A DNA stretch of 64,000 bases from Henckelia pumila (lineage: Eukaryota; Streptophyta; Magnoliopsida; Lamiales; Gesneriaceae). Numbering within the stretch: the stretch's first letter is position 1; every line of letters begins with the position of its first letter. Below are positions 23,179 through 35,674 of the stretch, piece by piece. The notes below the pieces were generated by a model. It was not told the origin of the DNA, searched no databases, and saw only the letters and a program-made list of their open reading frames with translations. Both the position numbers and the translations under genes were made by a program. The stretch spans positions 197,108,664-197,172,663 of the forward strand of contig NC_133121.1 in NCBI RefSeq assembly GCF_033568475.1, given 5' to 3'.

Positions 23179-26100
23179 AGATACATCAGGTTGATATTTT
23201 CGAAGCATCGAGACATGGAATACACCATGAATACCGGATAAAGATGGAGGAAGAGCGAGTCGATAAGCAAGATCGCCTATCTTCTCGATAATCTCGTATG
23301 GACCGATAAAACGTGGAGATAACTTTCCTCTCTACCAAATCGAACTGTACCTCTGAATGGAGAAATCTTCAAAAATACTCTGTCTCCCTGATCAAAAGAT
23401 AGAGGTTGACGTCTGATATTCGCATATTTAGCCTGTCGGTCTTGAGCTGTTTTCATTCTCATTTGAATCAATTTTACCTTCTCAGTCATTTCTCGAATCA
23501 TGTTAGGTCCAATCTCAGGTACCTCAGAGATATCATCCCAATATAACGGTGATCGACACTTTTTTCCGTACAGAGCTTCAAATGGCGCCATCTCAATGCT
23601 CGTCTGATAGCTGTTATTATATGAAAATTCAACAAGTGGTAATGAATCATGCCATGTAGTACCAAAATCTAACACTACAGCTCTAAGCATATCCTCAAGT
23701 GTCTGAATAGTTCGTTTTGACTGACCGTCAGTCTGAGGATGATATGTTGTACTCAAATGTAATCGAATACCAAGAGCTTGCTGCAAGCTGTGCCAAAAGT
23801 GTGATGAATATCTAGGACCTCGATCTGAAACAATAGATTTAGGCACACCATGCAATCATACCACATCTCTAACATAAATTTCAGCCATTTGATCATGCCT
23901 ATAAGTCATTTTATACGGAATAAAACATGCAGATTTTGTTAACCTGTCAATAATCACCCAAATAGCATCACAACCTTTGGATGAACGTGGTAACTAAGTA
24001 ACAAAATTCATGGAAATGTGATCCTATTTCCATTCTGGAATAGAAAAACTCTGTAACAAACCTCCAGGTTTCTTTCGTTCAGCCTTTACCTATTGACAAT
24101 TCAAACACCGAGACACAAATTCTGTGATATCTGCTTTCATCTGCTTCCACCAATACTGTGTCTTTAGATCATTGTACATTTTTCTGCCTCCAGGATGAAT
24201 ACTGAATCGACTACTATGGGCCTTTTTCATTATCTGTTGTTTCAAATCAAAAATATCTGGCACAATAGTTCTGTTATTCACATATAACACATTATCAACA
24301 CTGACCTGATATTCGGATTGATGTCCATATTTTAGCATCTCAATCCATTTCTGAATATTGGGATCAACTTTTTGTGCGTCTTTAATTCTTATCACTAATT
24401 CTGGTTCAGCTTGAATAGCAGAAATACGAATAGGCTGCATATATGTCTCAAATACCATTCCAGACATAAAACAATCTTCTACCAATTTAGATACACTTAT
24501 TGTAGATAAGGATAAAGCACAAACCTTTCTACTTAAGGCATTTGCAGCTGCATTGGATTTTCCTGGATGGTATTTAATCTCACAATCAAAATCCTTCAAC
24601 AATTCTAGCCATCTTCGTTGCCTCATATTCAATTTTGACTGAGAAACCAGATATTTAAAACTTTTGTGATCAGAATAAATTTCAAACTTCTCACCGTAAA
24701 GATAATGTCGCCAAATCTTTAATGCAAACAAAATGGCTGTCAATTCAAGATCATGAATTGGATATCGGGACTCATTTGGCTTCAACTATCTCGAGTCATA
24801 AGCAATAACATGGTCTCTCTGCATCAATACACATCCAAGTCCCCTGTGAGAAGCATCACAATATACAACAAAATCACTAGTACCTGAAGGAATCTTCAAG
24901 ACTGGTGCACTCGTCAGCCTCTTCTTCAACTCAAGAAAACATGCTTCACAAGCTTCAGTCCAAACATACGGCATATTTTTCTGAGTTAACTGCGTAATAG
25001 GCTTGGAAATGCTGGAAAAATCTTTGATAAATCGACGATAATAGCCTGCTAAGCCCATGAAACTCCGTATTTCTTGTACTGAAGTAGGTCTGGGCCAAGT
25101 GATTACAGCCTCTACCTTACTTGGATCAATAGAAATTCCGTCACCTGAAATGATATGTTCAAGAAAAACAACTTTCTGCAACCAAAATTCACATTTTGAC
25201 AGTTTAGCATACAAATTTTCTGCCCTCAAAGTTTTCAACACAGTTCTCAAATGTTCATTATGATCACACAGGTTTTTGGAATAGATCAAGATATCATTTA
25301 TAAAAATGATGAAAAAGTCATCAAATATTTCTGAAACACTTTATTCATCAATCCTATAAATACTGCAGGCGCATTGGTTAAACCAAAGGCATGACTATAA
25401 ATTCATAATGTCCATACCTTGTTCTAAATGCAGTTTTAGGGATATCTTCATCTCGAACCCTCAGTTGATGATATCCAGATCTCAAATCAATTTTGGAATA
25501 TACAGACGAACCCTGCAACTTATCAAATAAATAATCTATTCTAGGTAAAGGATAACGATTCTTTACCGTTGCTTTATTCAGTTGCCTGTAATCAATACAA
25601 AGTCTCATAGATCCATCTTTCTTTCGTACAAATAGAACCGGAGCGCCCCAAGGAGAAACACTCGGTCTAATGTACCCTTTAGCAAGTAAATCTTCCAATT
25701 AATCCTTCAAGTCTTTCAATTCAACAGGTGTCATTCTGTAAGGAGCTTTTGATATTGGTTGCGTACCTAGCATCAATTCAATACTGAAGTCTATTTCCCA
25801 AGTTGGAGGAAATACTGAAATTTCATCCGGGAAGACATCAGCAAATTCATTGACCACTGGTATATCAGTCAATTTCGGACTAGACTTCAATATATCAACA
25901 ACATAGACAAGAAATTCCTCTGCTCCTTTCTGCAAGAGACGAGTCATAGATAGAACAGATATTAAAGGAATGCGAGATCTCGAACCTTTCCCATAGAACT
26001 TTCATTCCTCTGCCATTTCAGGTCTGAATCTCACAATCTTTTGAAAACAGTCAACTGTAGCTCTGTACTTGGTTAACATATCTATACCGATAATGCAGTC

Positions 26101-26623
26101 AAAATCCGATAAACCAAGCATAATACAATCTATCTCGATCGCATTACCTTCATAATATAGTATAAAATTTTGAATTGATTTCACAGAAATAAGACCTTGC
26201 CCCAAAGGTGAAGAAATTGATACAACAGTAGACAATGGCTCAATAGGAAATGCATACAATATTGCAAATTGTTCAGAGATAAATGTATGTGATGCACCTG
26301 AATCTACTAGTACATAAGCATGATAACCAAAAAGAGAACAGTTACCTGCTATCACATCATCAGGTGCTACTTGAGCTTGCTCCTCAGTCAAAGCAAACAC
26401 TCGAGCCTGTTGTCTCATAGGTTGGCCTCCGGTCTGACTTCCTCCTTGTCTACTCTGTGATGGTTGTTGTGGCAGGAATGAGTGTACTGAAGATGCTTGC
26501 CTCTCAGGCTAATTCACTGATCTAGATGATCCTGCACCTTGCACACCTCCGGAACCACGCTGTCCGCAAACTCTAGCAAAATGACCCATCTGATTACAAA
26601 TGTGGCAACTTCCAAATACTCCT
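23179..26623 (-). pseudogene. Element C zinc knuckle, protease, RT, RNase H and integrase
   Basis: Read on the minus strand from 26623 downwards: a CCHC zinc knuckle (CNQMGHFARVC), a linker, then protease with VLVDSGASHTFISEQF (26002-26418). RT follows with [20 protein letters not shown] and [17 protein letters not shown] (25378-25698). Its catalytic block lies across a frameshift at 25290-25377. After that come FLEHIISGDGISIDPSKVEA and FVVYCDASHRGLGCVLM (24786-25289), RNase H and the integrase zinc finger SRCLNCQ (24090-24785). The integrase core has [20 protein letters not shown] and [11 protein letters not shown] (23277-23855). Several stops separate these frames. The gag lies beyond copia element E, and the C-terminus lies beyond element D. 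Confidence 0.87.
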
Positions 26624-26628
26624 CTACA

Positions 26629-28492
26629 TGTTGGAAAAACTGGCGGTCAGATCAATCACGATTGATACCCGGTGCAGCGGAAGTTTAAAATTTTTATCAT
26701 GGAACAATTCCATGGTGTGGGTATCAACCATTCAACGATTAAATTATTGTGTGTGTAAAATTCAAATAACAATTAATTAAATTTTACCTTCAATCTCGAA
26801 TCGAGATTAATGGACACCACACAGATTTCTCTGCGCTTCTTGTATCTCCCAGGAACTGATGAACTCCTTCAATCAGGTCCACGAATGAGGTTTTAAATCC
26901 CTCTGATAGATTGCACTAGAAAATCTATCAGAAGTTTTCTGCGAAGAGATTAAACGAATCTGATTCGTTATTCCTGACTGCAATTCAAAATCACAGACCG
27001 GAATTTCTCGGGCAGAGAACAGGGAGGGGACGGCCGAAAACTTTTGAGAGAGAGGAGGGTTTCGATTTTCTGTCTCAAAAATTATGAGCTGTTGTGTCTA
27101 ATTTCTGTACTGCAATAACTTATTTATAATGCAGGCCACTAACACCTTAGGGCCCATAAGTCATAAGTTAGGGCCCGACAAGCAAAGCCCGCACGTTCAG
27201 AAATTAATATAAAATTCATCGTGACTCCGATTGATGAACCGATTTCACCAATGTGCACAGAAACCATTTCTGCACATTTTAAAGTCAAAATAAATTTTCC
27301 TGAATCCGAATTCAGTGGTTTCCTAAAATGTCCATCCCTATGTCATTTTAGGAAATCCTACTCCCTTACTCTTATTTAAGAAGTCCAACTCCTTAGTTCA
27401 TTAAATTTAACTCTTTAAATTTAACTATCTCAACGGGGATTAAAACTCCATTACACTGTGTGACCCTCAATGGTTCAGGGATACAGCTAGCCGTGGGCTC
27501 ACAACTCCTTGTGACTCGGAACAACATTTTCCGACTTGCCCAACGAATCATGGTAAAGCGCCTAGCAACATCGCCCCATGATTCCCTAGGTATCACTGAT
27601 AGTGCCTACAAGAACCAGTAGATTTTGGTTAGCGTACAGTACGGTCCCTTCATCCAAATATCCCGATCGAATCAACAACCATTGGTATATCGATAGTCGC
27701 TCAAGATTCGATAACTATGCAATACATCTTGAAGATCAAATTAGTGACATCGCATGTGCTACTAAGAAACCATTTCTTAAATCACATCAAGTACTCTGGC
27801 CAGAGATTTGTCACACTAATATCTCCTCAGATCGCATAGGATATCCACACTCGCAAGTATGTGGTGAATCCTTGACAACAATGCATCGACTCCTATATGT
27901 GTCGTAGCTGTACCCAATCCCGACACCTGATGACCCCCATAGAGTCGGTAAACGAGTCAAAGCACAGCACTAGCATATAGAGTCTCCATGATGTTTCAAG
28001 TCGTAAGGACTAATGGTGTACAACCAAAACCGCGGACTTTATCCACTCGATAAGTGATAACCACTTGGAAAGTCCGGATAGGGTAGTTCGATTATTCATC
28101 CTATGAATATCCATTTGCATGCTTCGAACATCTCTATGTTCCCTACCAATGAAACGTGGTACTCCGCATCGCAAATGCTAGTCTCAAACTCGAGCGATCC
28201 TTATCCTTATTATCGGACGGCTCAATCGACTAGGAACAGTTTAGAATATACAGTGACTATAAGATGTATTTCATGATAGACATCTCCATGTTCTACCACA
28301 TCTTACATACACTATGGTATATTCAAGGTCTTTATCAAAACAACAATAGTATATCACAATATAACAATATGAAGTAATATAAAGTCATTGCCATTAATAA
28401 AAGTGTAAATTACATTAAACAAAAGATTATTTTTACAAAGAGTCATCAAAGCCCATAGCCACAAGTTGGCTCACTGGGCACCCACTCTTTCA
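26629..28492 (-). repeat. Element E 3' LTR
   Basis: On the plus strand it runs TGTTGGAAAAACTGG to CACTCTTTCA. Open frames of 67 and 101 codons (27393-27596 minus, 27602-27907 plus) recur in the other copy simply because the LTRs are nearly identical; they are not genes. A purine tract (minus strand AGGGCAAGTGGGAGAT) abuts it at 28493-28508. Confidence 0.95.
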
Positions 28493-28506
28493 ATCTCCCA
28501 CTTGCC

Positions 28507-31466
28507 CTATAGCCAACTAGTCATACTACGTAGACCCATTGCTTCGCGATGTTTGTCAAACAATGGTCCTGGCAAGGGCTTAGTAAGCGGATCAGCGATA
28601 TTGTCTGCAGAGGCCACTCGTTCGACAGTGATGTCTCCTCTTTCCACAATTTCCCGGATGATGTGGTATTTCCTCAGTACGTGTTTGGATCTTTGATGAG
28701 ACCTTGGTTCCTTTGCTTGAGCAACGGCACCCGTGTTGTCGCAGTACACCGGGACTGGACCAACAAATTCAGGAATGACGCCCAACTCTTGGACGAAATT
28801 CCTCATCCAAACGGCCTCTTTAGCAGCAGCTGATGCTGCAATGTATTCAGCCTCAGTGGTGGAATCCGCTGTGGTGTCCTGCTTGGAACTCTTCCAAGAG
28901 ACAGCACCGCCATTGAGCATGAACACAAATCCAGAGGTTGACTTCGAGTCATCCACATCACTTTGGAAGCTAGAGTCGGTATAGCCTTCCAATTTGAGAT
29001 CTCGTCCTCCATACACCATGAACATATTCTCCTTCGTAAGTACTTAAGAATGTCCTTCACGGCTTTCCAATGCATTTGACCAGGATTAGACTGATATCTG
29101 CTCGTGACACTCAGAGCAAATGCTACATCCGGTCTGGTAGATATCATCCCATACATGATACTACCTATAGCTGACGCATATGGTACATGTGTCATATTCT
29201 CTATCTCTGCATTAGTCTTGGGACACATAGACTTGGATAAAGAAACTCCATGACACATGGGTAGATGTCCTCTCTTGGACCCATCCATTGAAAACCGTTT
29301 CAATATGGTGTCGATGTAGGTTGATTGAGTGAGTCCTATCATTCTCTTAGATCTATCTCTATAGATCTGTATCCCAAGAATGTAGGATGCCTCACCCAAA
29401 TCCTTCATCGAGAATCTACCTGATAACCATATCTTTGTTGACTGTAACATCCCTACATCATTCCCAATGAGTAGGATGTCATCAACATAAAGTACTAAGA
29501 ATGTCACAGCATCCTTAACTACTTTCTTGTACACACATGGTTCCTCCGGGTTCTTGATGAAACCAAAATCTTTTATTGTTTCATCAAATTTCTGGTTCCA
29601 ACTTCTTGATGCTTGTTTTAGACCATAAATTGATCTCTGAAGCTTGCATACCTTATGCTCGCTTCCCATGGATGTGAACCCCTCAGGCTGCTTCATATAG
29701 ATTTCTTCCTTAATGTCTCCATTAAGAAAAGCAGTCTTCACATCCATTTGCCATATCTCATAGTCATACCATGCAGCTATGGCAATAAGGATTCTTATGG
29801 ACTTGAACATTGCAACTGGTGAAAAGGTTTCATCATAGTCAACTCCTTGCCTTTGAGTATAACCTTTCGCCACCAATCGCGCCTTGTAGGTCAATACCTT
29901 ACCATCAGGCCCAAGCTTTCTTTTGTAGATCCATTTACACCCTATTGGAACAATTCCATCGGGAGGATCTACTAAAGACCAAACTTGGTTTGTATGCATT
30001 GAATCCAATTCAGACTGCATAGCTTCAAGCCATAAATTTGAATCCGCATCAGAAATTGCTTCCTTGAAGTTTCTTGGATCACATCCAATGTCGGGTTCAT
30101 CTTGATCCCCTTCAAGAAGAAGACCATATCGAATAGGAGGTCTAGAAGTCCTCTCGGATCTTCTAGGTTCAGGCGTGTCCAGCAATGGTTCCTGAGGTGT
30201 AGGATCGTTATTTTGTATTTCGGGTTCTTCTCGAACCTCTTCGAGTTCCATCATCTCGCCTTTCTTATCCAATAAGAACTCCTTCTCCAAGAAGGTGGCA
30301 TTCCTAGAAACAAACACCTTTGTTTCAGCAGGATAATAGAAATAATATCCGATTGAATTCTTCGGATACCCTACAAAATAACATAAGCTGGATCGACTAT
30401 CCAACTTATCTCCCACTGTCCGCTTCACGTAAGCAGGACATCCCCAAATCCTCAAGTACGAATACTTAGGAGCTTTGCCATTCCATAACTCGTATGGTGT
30501 TTTGTCCACTGCTTTAGTGTGAACGTTGTTCAACAACAATACCGCCGTTTCAAGCGCATAGCCCCAAAACGAAGGTGGAAGCTCAGTGAAGCTCATCATA
30601 GATCGAACCATGTCCAACAAAGTTCGATTACGACGCTCCGATACACCATTAAGCTGTGGTGTCATAGGAGGAGTCCACTGAGAGAGAATCCCATTCTCTT
30701 TCAGATAGTCCAAAAACTCGGTACTCAAGTATTCTCCACCTCGATCCGATCGAAGTGCCTTAATACTTTTACCTAGCTTGTTTTCTACTTCAGCCTTGAA
30801 TTCTTTGAACTTTTCAAATGCTTCAGACTTATATTTCATTAAATATAAATACCCATACCTTGAATAATCATCAGTAAAGGTAATGAAGTAGGTGTGGCCA
30901 TGTTGAGTCCCTACTCTAAATGGACCACAAACATCTGTATGGATCAAATCCAACAGATTCTGACTACGCTCAGGTTTCCCCTTAAAAGGAGATTTAGTCA
31001 TTTTTCCTTTTAGGCAGGATTCACAAGTAGGTAGAGAGTTAATATCAGACATATCAAACATGCCCTCTCCCACTAGCTTGTTCATCCTCCTTGAGGAAAT
31101 ATGACCCAGTCTAGCGTGCCAAAGGTTTGCCGGGTTTTGACTATCGATTTTCCTTTTGTTCGTTGTCGCCGGTTTATCAATATAATTTATTGGAACGTCT
31201 TTTAGTTTTAAGTTGTATAGATCGTTTTCAAGTTGTCCATTTCCAATCAAACATTCATTCTTGTAAATATTGCAAATCCCATTCACAAAATTGCAAGAAT
31301 AACCATCTCTATCTAGCATAGAAACAGAAATAATGTTTTTAATTAAATCCGGAACAAATAAAACATCTATCAAAAGTAACTTAAAACCGTTCTGCAAAAA
31401 ATAAATATTTCCCATAGCTATGGATTTGACTCTTGGAACCATTCCCGAGCCTTGACTGGGTCTCAC
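28507..31466 (-). pseudogene. Element E integrase, reverse transcriptase and RNase H
   Basis: The first frame (31466 to 28803, 887 codons) holds the GAG-pre-integrase zinc region (NLWHARLGHISSRRMNKL, then CESCLKGKMTKS). The integrase core has DDYSRYGYLYLM and LRSDRGGEYLS. RT has WIYKRKLGPDGKV, QMDVKTAFLNGD and the catalytic LYVDDILLIG (about 29475-29500). After KYLRR near 29037 the frame shifts, and the RNase H domain continues in the 28507-29025 frame ([20 protein letters not shown], then [20 protein letters not shown], then [11 protein letters not shown]). The domain set and order are complete, and apart from this one shift the frame is open. The ATG given is simply the first in frame: the protease lies just upstream in another frame. 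Confidence 0.93.
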
Positions 31467-31489
31467 CCATCCTTATCCTATTACTTCTT

Positions 31490-31801
31490 GTTATCATTTG
31501 CAACTCATTGCAAATATGAGATCTACATCTGGTATCCAATACCCAAGAAGTAGTATTAAGAAAAACATTTATTTCAATGTGTAAAACATATCCTTTGCAG
31601 TTCGCAACTGCTTGGGGTATTCCTTGCAGTTACGTTTCCAATTACCGGGTTTCTTGCAGTGATGGCAAACTTGTTTAGACTTGTCCAATCTTGCATGTAA
31701 CATTTGGCCTTGAGATCATGGTCCAACCATTTCTCTAATTCGGCCAACCTTTCGGCAGTTACATCAGCCGGGGCTGTTTTCGGAGAAGCCTTTTCTAACA
31801 C
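31490..31801 (-). pseudogene. Element E gag C-terminus and protease remnant
   Basis: The minus strand reads a CCHC-type knuckle, CHHCKKPGNWKRNC (about 31620-31665), in which the expected His is Asn. The protease active-site region follows with WVLDTRCRSHICNEL (about 31500-31550), where family members have Asp-Thr-Gly and here the Gly is Arg. A frameshift separates this from the integrase frame and a stop lies between the two motifs. The long UBN2-type gag that should precede is not recognisable upstream. Confidence 0.7.
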
Positions 31802-31849
31802 TTAGAAAATCTTTTTCCGAACTTAGGACAATCTTAACTTATGGAATCA

Positions 31850-33416
31850 TTCTGTATTGTTTGCGTCAATAAGTTTGTTTTGTTGGAGAACAGAAACATG
31901 TGGATTACTGAGATAAAACAGACAATTATCGATGATTGTTTAAGCAATTTACTAAGACATAAAATTGGCGAATTTTATTTTATGAATCTCACTCCCACTA
32001 TTTTAACGATTTCACCACCCTCTAGTGAAAACGGGAAACTTTTTCCTTAGTGAGAACATGGAGTCCAATTGACAAACTTATGGTCCCGAATAATATCAGC
32101 CAACCATAATTCTCAAAAGGTAGAGCCCAATTGCTTCCAAAGCAACCCCCATGTATTTACCTCATGTCCAATAAGGGCCCAATAATATGACGCCGTTTAA
32201 AGTGACATGTCAAGATGACCCATCAATATTAAGTTGTGATGGACGGTCGCCATGTGGATCCCCCAATAATATGAGCCGATCCCATGGGAGTTCCACCCAA
32301 CTTACAACATTTGTCGATCCAATGTACAGCTTTCCGACGGACGGGCCCCCCCAATAATATGAGCCGGACCGTATCCGCGGGTAGCATCACATACATTGAC
32401 CGTTGATGGAAGGTGGGAACATTTAAACAAATTTAAATTTCCTTTATTTATCTTGATATAAATTTTAAATCATATTTAAAATGAGGGATTTTTAATTATA
32501 AAAATATTTGTCTCATCATATTCATTTTATTGCATGCTTGCCGGATTCACGCAATTTATGTCTAAACATGCATACAATCATAATATCAAATATTATATAG
32601 GATGATCGATTCCATTTCTAATTGACCCGTGGTTGCCAATCACGGGTCTTAGTCCAATCCTAGGTAATATGCAGTATGCAATGCAATCCTATTACATGTG
32701 CTTCCAATTTACATTTCTTCAGTCTTTATTGTCTGCTGGGCCCACCGTCTTCAAATCTTGATCTCCCACTAAATCTAATGTATTTACAATAAATAACAAT
32801 GACAAGTAGGGGATACAGTTTTAGGGGTGGGAACGGGCTATAAACCAAGCCCACTTTTATTACATATGACATTCATATCGGGCCATAAACCAGGCCCATT
32901 AATAAAACCAACAACAATAAAAACAAAATGTAAATTCCTAACATACACCTACAAAATTGGTCATGGCAATCGATCATCCTTATCCAATAACATTTAATTC
33001 AAAATTAATTTATTGGATAACATGCAGTGGCAATTCAAATTTAAACAAGATAAAATCATATTTTATATATAAAATCTCATTTTACATATAAAATCATATT
33101 TTATCTCTATATCAAATAAAATCATATTTTATCTATAAAATCCAATTTTACAGATAAAATCATATTTTACTTAATATATCATAAGATCAAATCTTATCAT
33201 CAATTGTACCAAAATAATTGATTTCAAAATTCAATTTAAGGATAAAATATTAAAATTTTCCAAAAATTCAAATTTATCCAAAAATCAATTTTAAAATTTA
33301 CGGACTCGAACAATTCGATCCGAAATCTCGTGAACCAATCAAAAACAATTTTTGACCGGACCAAAAATAAAATTTTAACACATTAAAATTAATTTTAAAT
33401 AAAAAATTTAATTTTT
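31850..33416 (-). other. Element E leader or untranslated region without gag
   Basis: About 1.5 kb between the gag remnant and the GC-rich block holds no recognisable coding sequence. It contains the CCAATAATATGAGCC repeats (32085-32370) and an AT-rich part with repeated AAAATCATATTTTA motifs at 33050-33180. Confidence 0.6.
32085..32370. repeat. CCAATAATATGAGCC dispersed repeats in element E
   Basis: Variants of CCAATAATATGAGCC occur four times: GAATAATATCAGCC near 32085, CCAATAATATGACGCC at 32170, CCCAATAATATGAGCCG at 32263 and CCCAATAATATGAGCCG at 32351. Each lies next to a GGCCC or GGATCCC run, at roughly 90-bp spacing. Confidence 0.75.
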
Positions 33417-33690
33417 CCCGCGGGCCGCACGGGACACTCCCGGGCCGGCCCGCACCCGTGGGCGCGGGCCGGGGCAGCCCGGCTGCCCCTTTAGGGCAGC
33501 ACTCTCGCTGCCTTGGCGGCGCCTGGCGCCGCCCCTGGGCGGCGCCGTGCGCCGTCCTGGGCGGCGCCGAACGCCGCCCCTGGGCGGGGGCGGCGCCGTG
33601 CGCCCCCTTTGGGCGGCGCCGTGCGCCGCCCGGGGCAGCAACAATTGCTGCCCCACCGGGCAGCGATCAAATCGCTGCCCGGGTTTTGCC
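33417..33690. repeat. GC-rich block of GGCGCC-type repeats in the element E leader
   Basis: About 270 bases of very high GC content sit between AT-rich flanks, about 115 bp from the E 5' LTR. The repeated unit is GGGCGGCGCC followed by GTGCGCC or similar. Several perfect palindromes are present, for example GGGCAGCGAT and ATCGCTGCCC around CAA at 33658-33680. Open frames on both strands (33408-33656, 33458-33766) come from base composition. Confidence 0.85.
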
Positions 33691-33792
33691 CCGAAAATTT
33701 TTTTTATTTAAAAATATTTATTTTATTTCAAAAACCGAGACTCAAAAATTTTGTACAATTGATTAATTTAATCGTTTGATCTGAGCAACCTG

Positions 33793-33804
33793 GCTCTGAT
33801 ACCA
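33793..33804 (-). other. Primer-binding site of element E
   Basis: On the minus strand TGGTATCAGAGC follows the 5' LTR at once, complementary to the initiator tRNA-Met 3' end. It fixes the minus orientation of E. Confidence 0.92.
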
Positions 33805-33805
33805 C

Positions 33806-35669
33806 TGTTGGAAAAACTGGCGGTCAGATCAATCACGATTGATACCCGGTGCAGCGGAAGTTTAAAATTTTTATCATGGAACAATTCCATGGTGTGGGTA
33901 TCAACCATTCAACGATTAAATTATTGTGTGTGTAAAATTCAAATAACAATTAATTAAATTTTACCTTCAATCTCGAATCGAGATTAATGGACACCACACA
34001 GATTTCTCTGCGCTTCTTGTATCTCCCAGGAACTGATGAACTCCTTCAATCAGGTCCACGAATGAGGTTTTAAATCCCTCTGATAGATTGCACTAGAAAA
34101 TCTATCAGAAGTTTTCTGCGAAGAGATTAAACGAATCTGATTCGTTATTCCTGACTGCAATTCAAAATCACAGACCGGAATTTCTCGGGCAGAGAACAGG
34201 GAGGGGACGGCCGAAAACTTTTGAGAGAGAGGAGGGTTTCGATTTTCTGTCTCAAAAATTATGAGCTGTTGTGTCTAATTTCTGTACTGCAATAACTTAT
34301 TTATAATGCAGGCCACTAACACCTTAGGGCCCATTAGTCATAAGTTAGGGCCCGACAAGCAAAGCCCGCACGTTCAGAAATTAATATAAAATTCATCGTG
34401 ACTCCGATTGATGAACCGATTTCACCAATGTGCACAGAAACCATTTCTGCACATTTTAAAGTCAAAATAAATTTTCCTGAATCCGAATTCAGTGGTTTCC
34501 TAAAATGTCCATCCCTATGTCATTTTAGGAAATCCTACTCCCTTACTCTTATTTAAGAAGTCCAACTCCTTAGTTCATTAAATTTAACTCTTTAAATTTA
34601 ACTATCTCAACGGGGATTAAAACTCCATTACACTGTGTGACCCTCAATGGTTCAGGGATACAGCTAGCCGTGGGCTCACAACTCCTTGTGACTCGGAACA
34701 ACATTTTCCGACTTGCCCAACGAATCATGGTAAAGCGCCTAGCAACATCGCCCCATGATTCCCTAGGTATCACTGATAGTGCCTACAAGAACCAGTAGAT
34801 TTTGGTTAGCGTACAGTACGGTCCCTTCATCCAAATATCCCGATCGAATCAACAACCATTGGTATATCGAGAGTCGCTCAAGATTCGATAACTATGCAAT
34901 ACATCTTGAAGATCAAATTAGTGACATCGCATGTGCTACTAAGAAACCATTTCTTAAATCACATCAAGTACTCTGGCCAGAGATTTGTCACACTAATATC
35001 TCCTCAGATCGCATAGGATATCCACACTCGCAAGTATGTGGTGAATCCTTGACAACAATGCATCGACTCCTATATGTGTCGTAGCTGTACCCAATCCCGA
35101 CACCTGATGACCCCCATAGAGTCGGTAAACGAGTCAAAGCACAGCACTAGCATATAGAGTCTCCATGATGTTTCAAGTCGTAAGGACTAATGGTGTACAA
35201 CCAAAACCGCGGACTTTATCCACTCGATAAGTGATAACCACTTGGAAAGTCCGGATAGGGTAGTTCGATTATTCATCCTATGAATATCCATTTGCATGCT
35301 TCGAACATCTCTATGTTCCCTACCAATGAAACGTGGTACTCCGCATCGCAAATGCTAGTCTCAAACTCGAGCGATCCTTATCCTTATTATCGGACGGCTC
35401 AATCGACTAGGAACAGTTTAGAATATACAGTGACTATAAGATGTATTTCATTATAGACATCTCCATGTTCTACCACATCTTACATACACTATGGTATATT
35501 CAAGGTCTTTATCAAAACAACAATAGTATATCACAATATAACAATATGAAGTAATATAAAGTCATTGCCATTAATAAAAGTGTAAATTACATTAAACAAA
35601 AGATTATTTTTACAAAGAGTCATCAAAGCCCATAGCCACAAGTTGGCTCACTGGGCACCCACTCTTTCA
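33806..35669 (-). repeat. Element E 5' LTR
   Basis: It is 1864 bp, the same length as the other copy, with only three substitutions seen. It ends next to CTACA, the right target duplication. Confidence 0.95.
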
Positions 35670-35674
35670 CTACA

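Larger units (their letters stand above)
26629..35669 (-). mobile_element. Element E: Ty1/copia retrotransposon, minus strand, young, nested in C
   Basis: Two 1864-bp LTRs (26629-28492 and 33806-35669) flank a minus-strand interior in the copia order, integrase before RT. The target duplication CTACA (26624-26628 and 35670-35674) is perfect and lies inside C's zinc-knuckle region. Reading both LTRs side by side I find three substitutions (27158, about 27694, about 28287), so the insertion is very recent. The interior is not intact: the gag is almost absent or unrecognisable, protease and zinc-knuckle residues are changed, and pol has frameshifts. Confidence 0.95.

Noticed and set aside
27393-27907. 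Two neat open frames (67 and 101 codons) that recur, almost unchanged, at 34570-35084
   Set aside because: They lie in the two LTRs of element E and are alike only because the LTRs are. They show no domain, and coding is not expected there.
33408-33779. Open frames on both strands rich in Pro, Ala, Gly and Arg
   Set aside because: They arise from the GC-rich repeat block, where stop codons are rare. No family resemblance.
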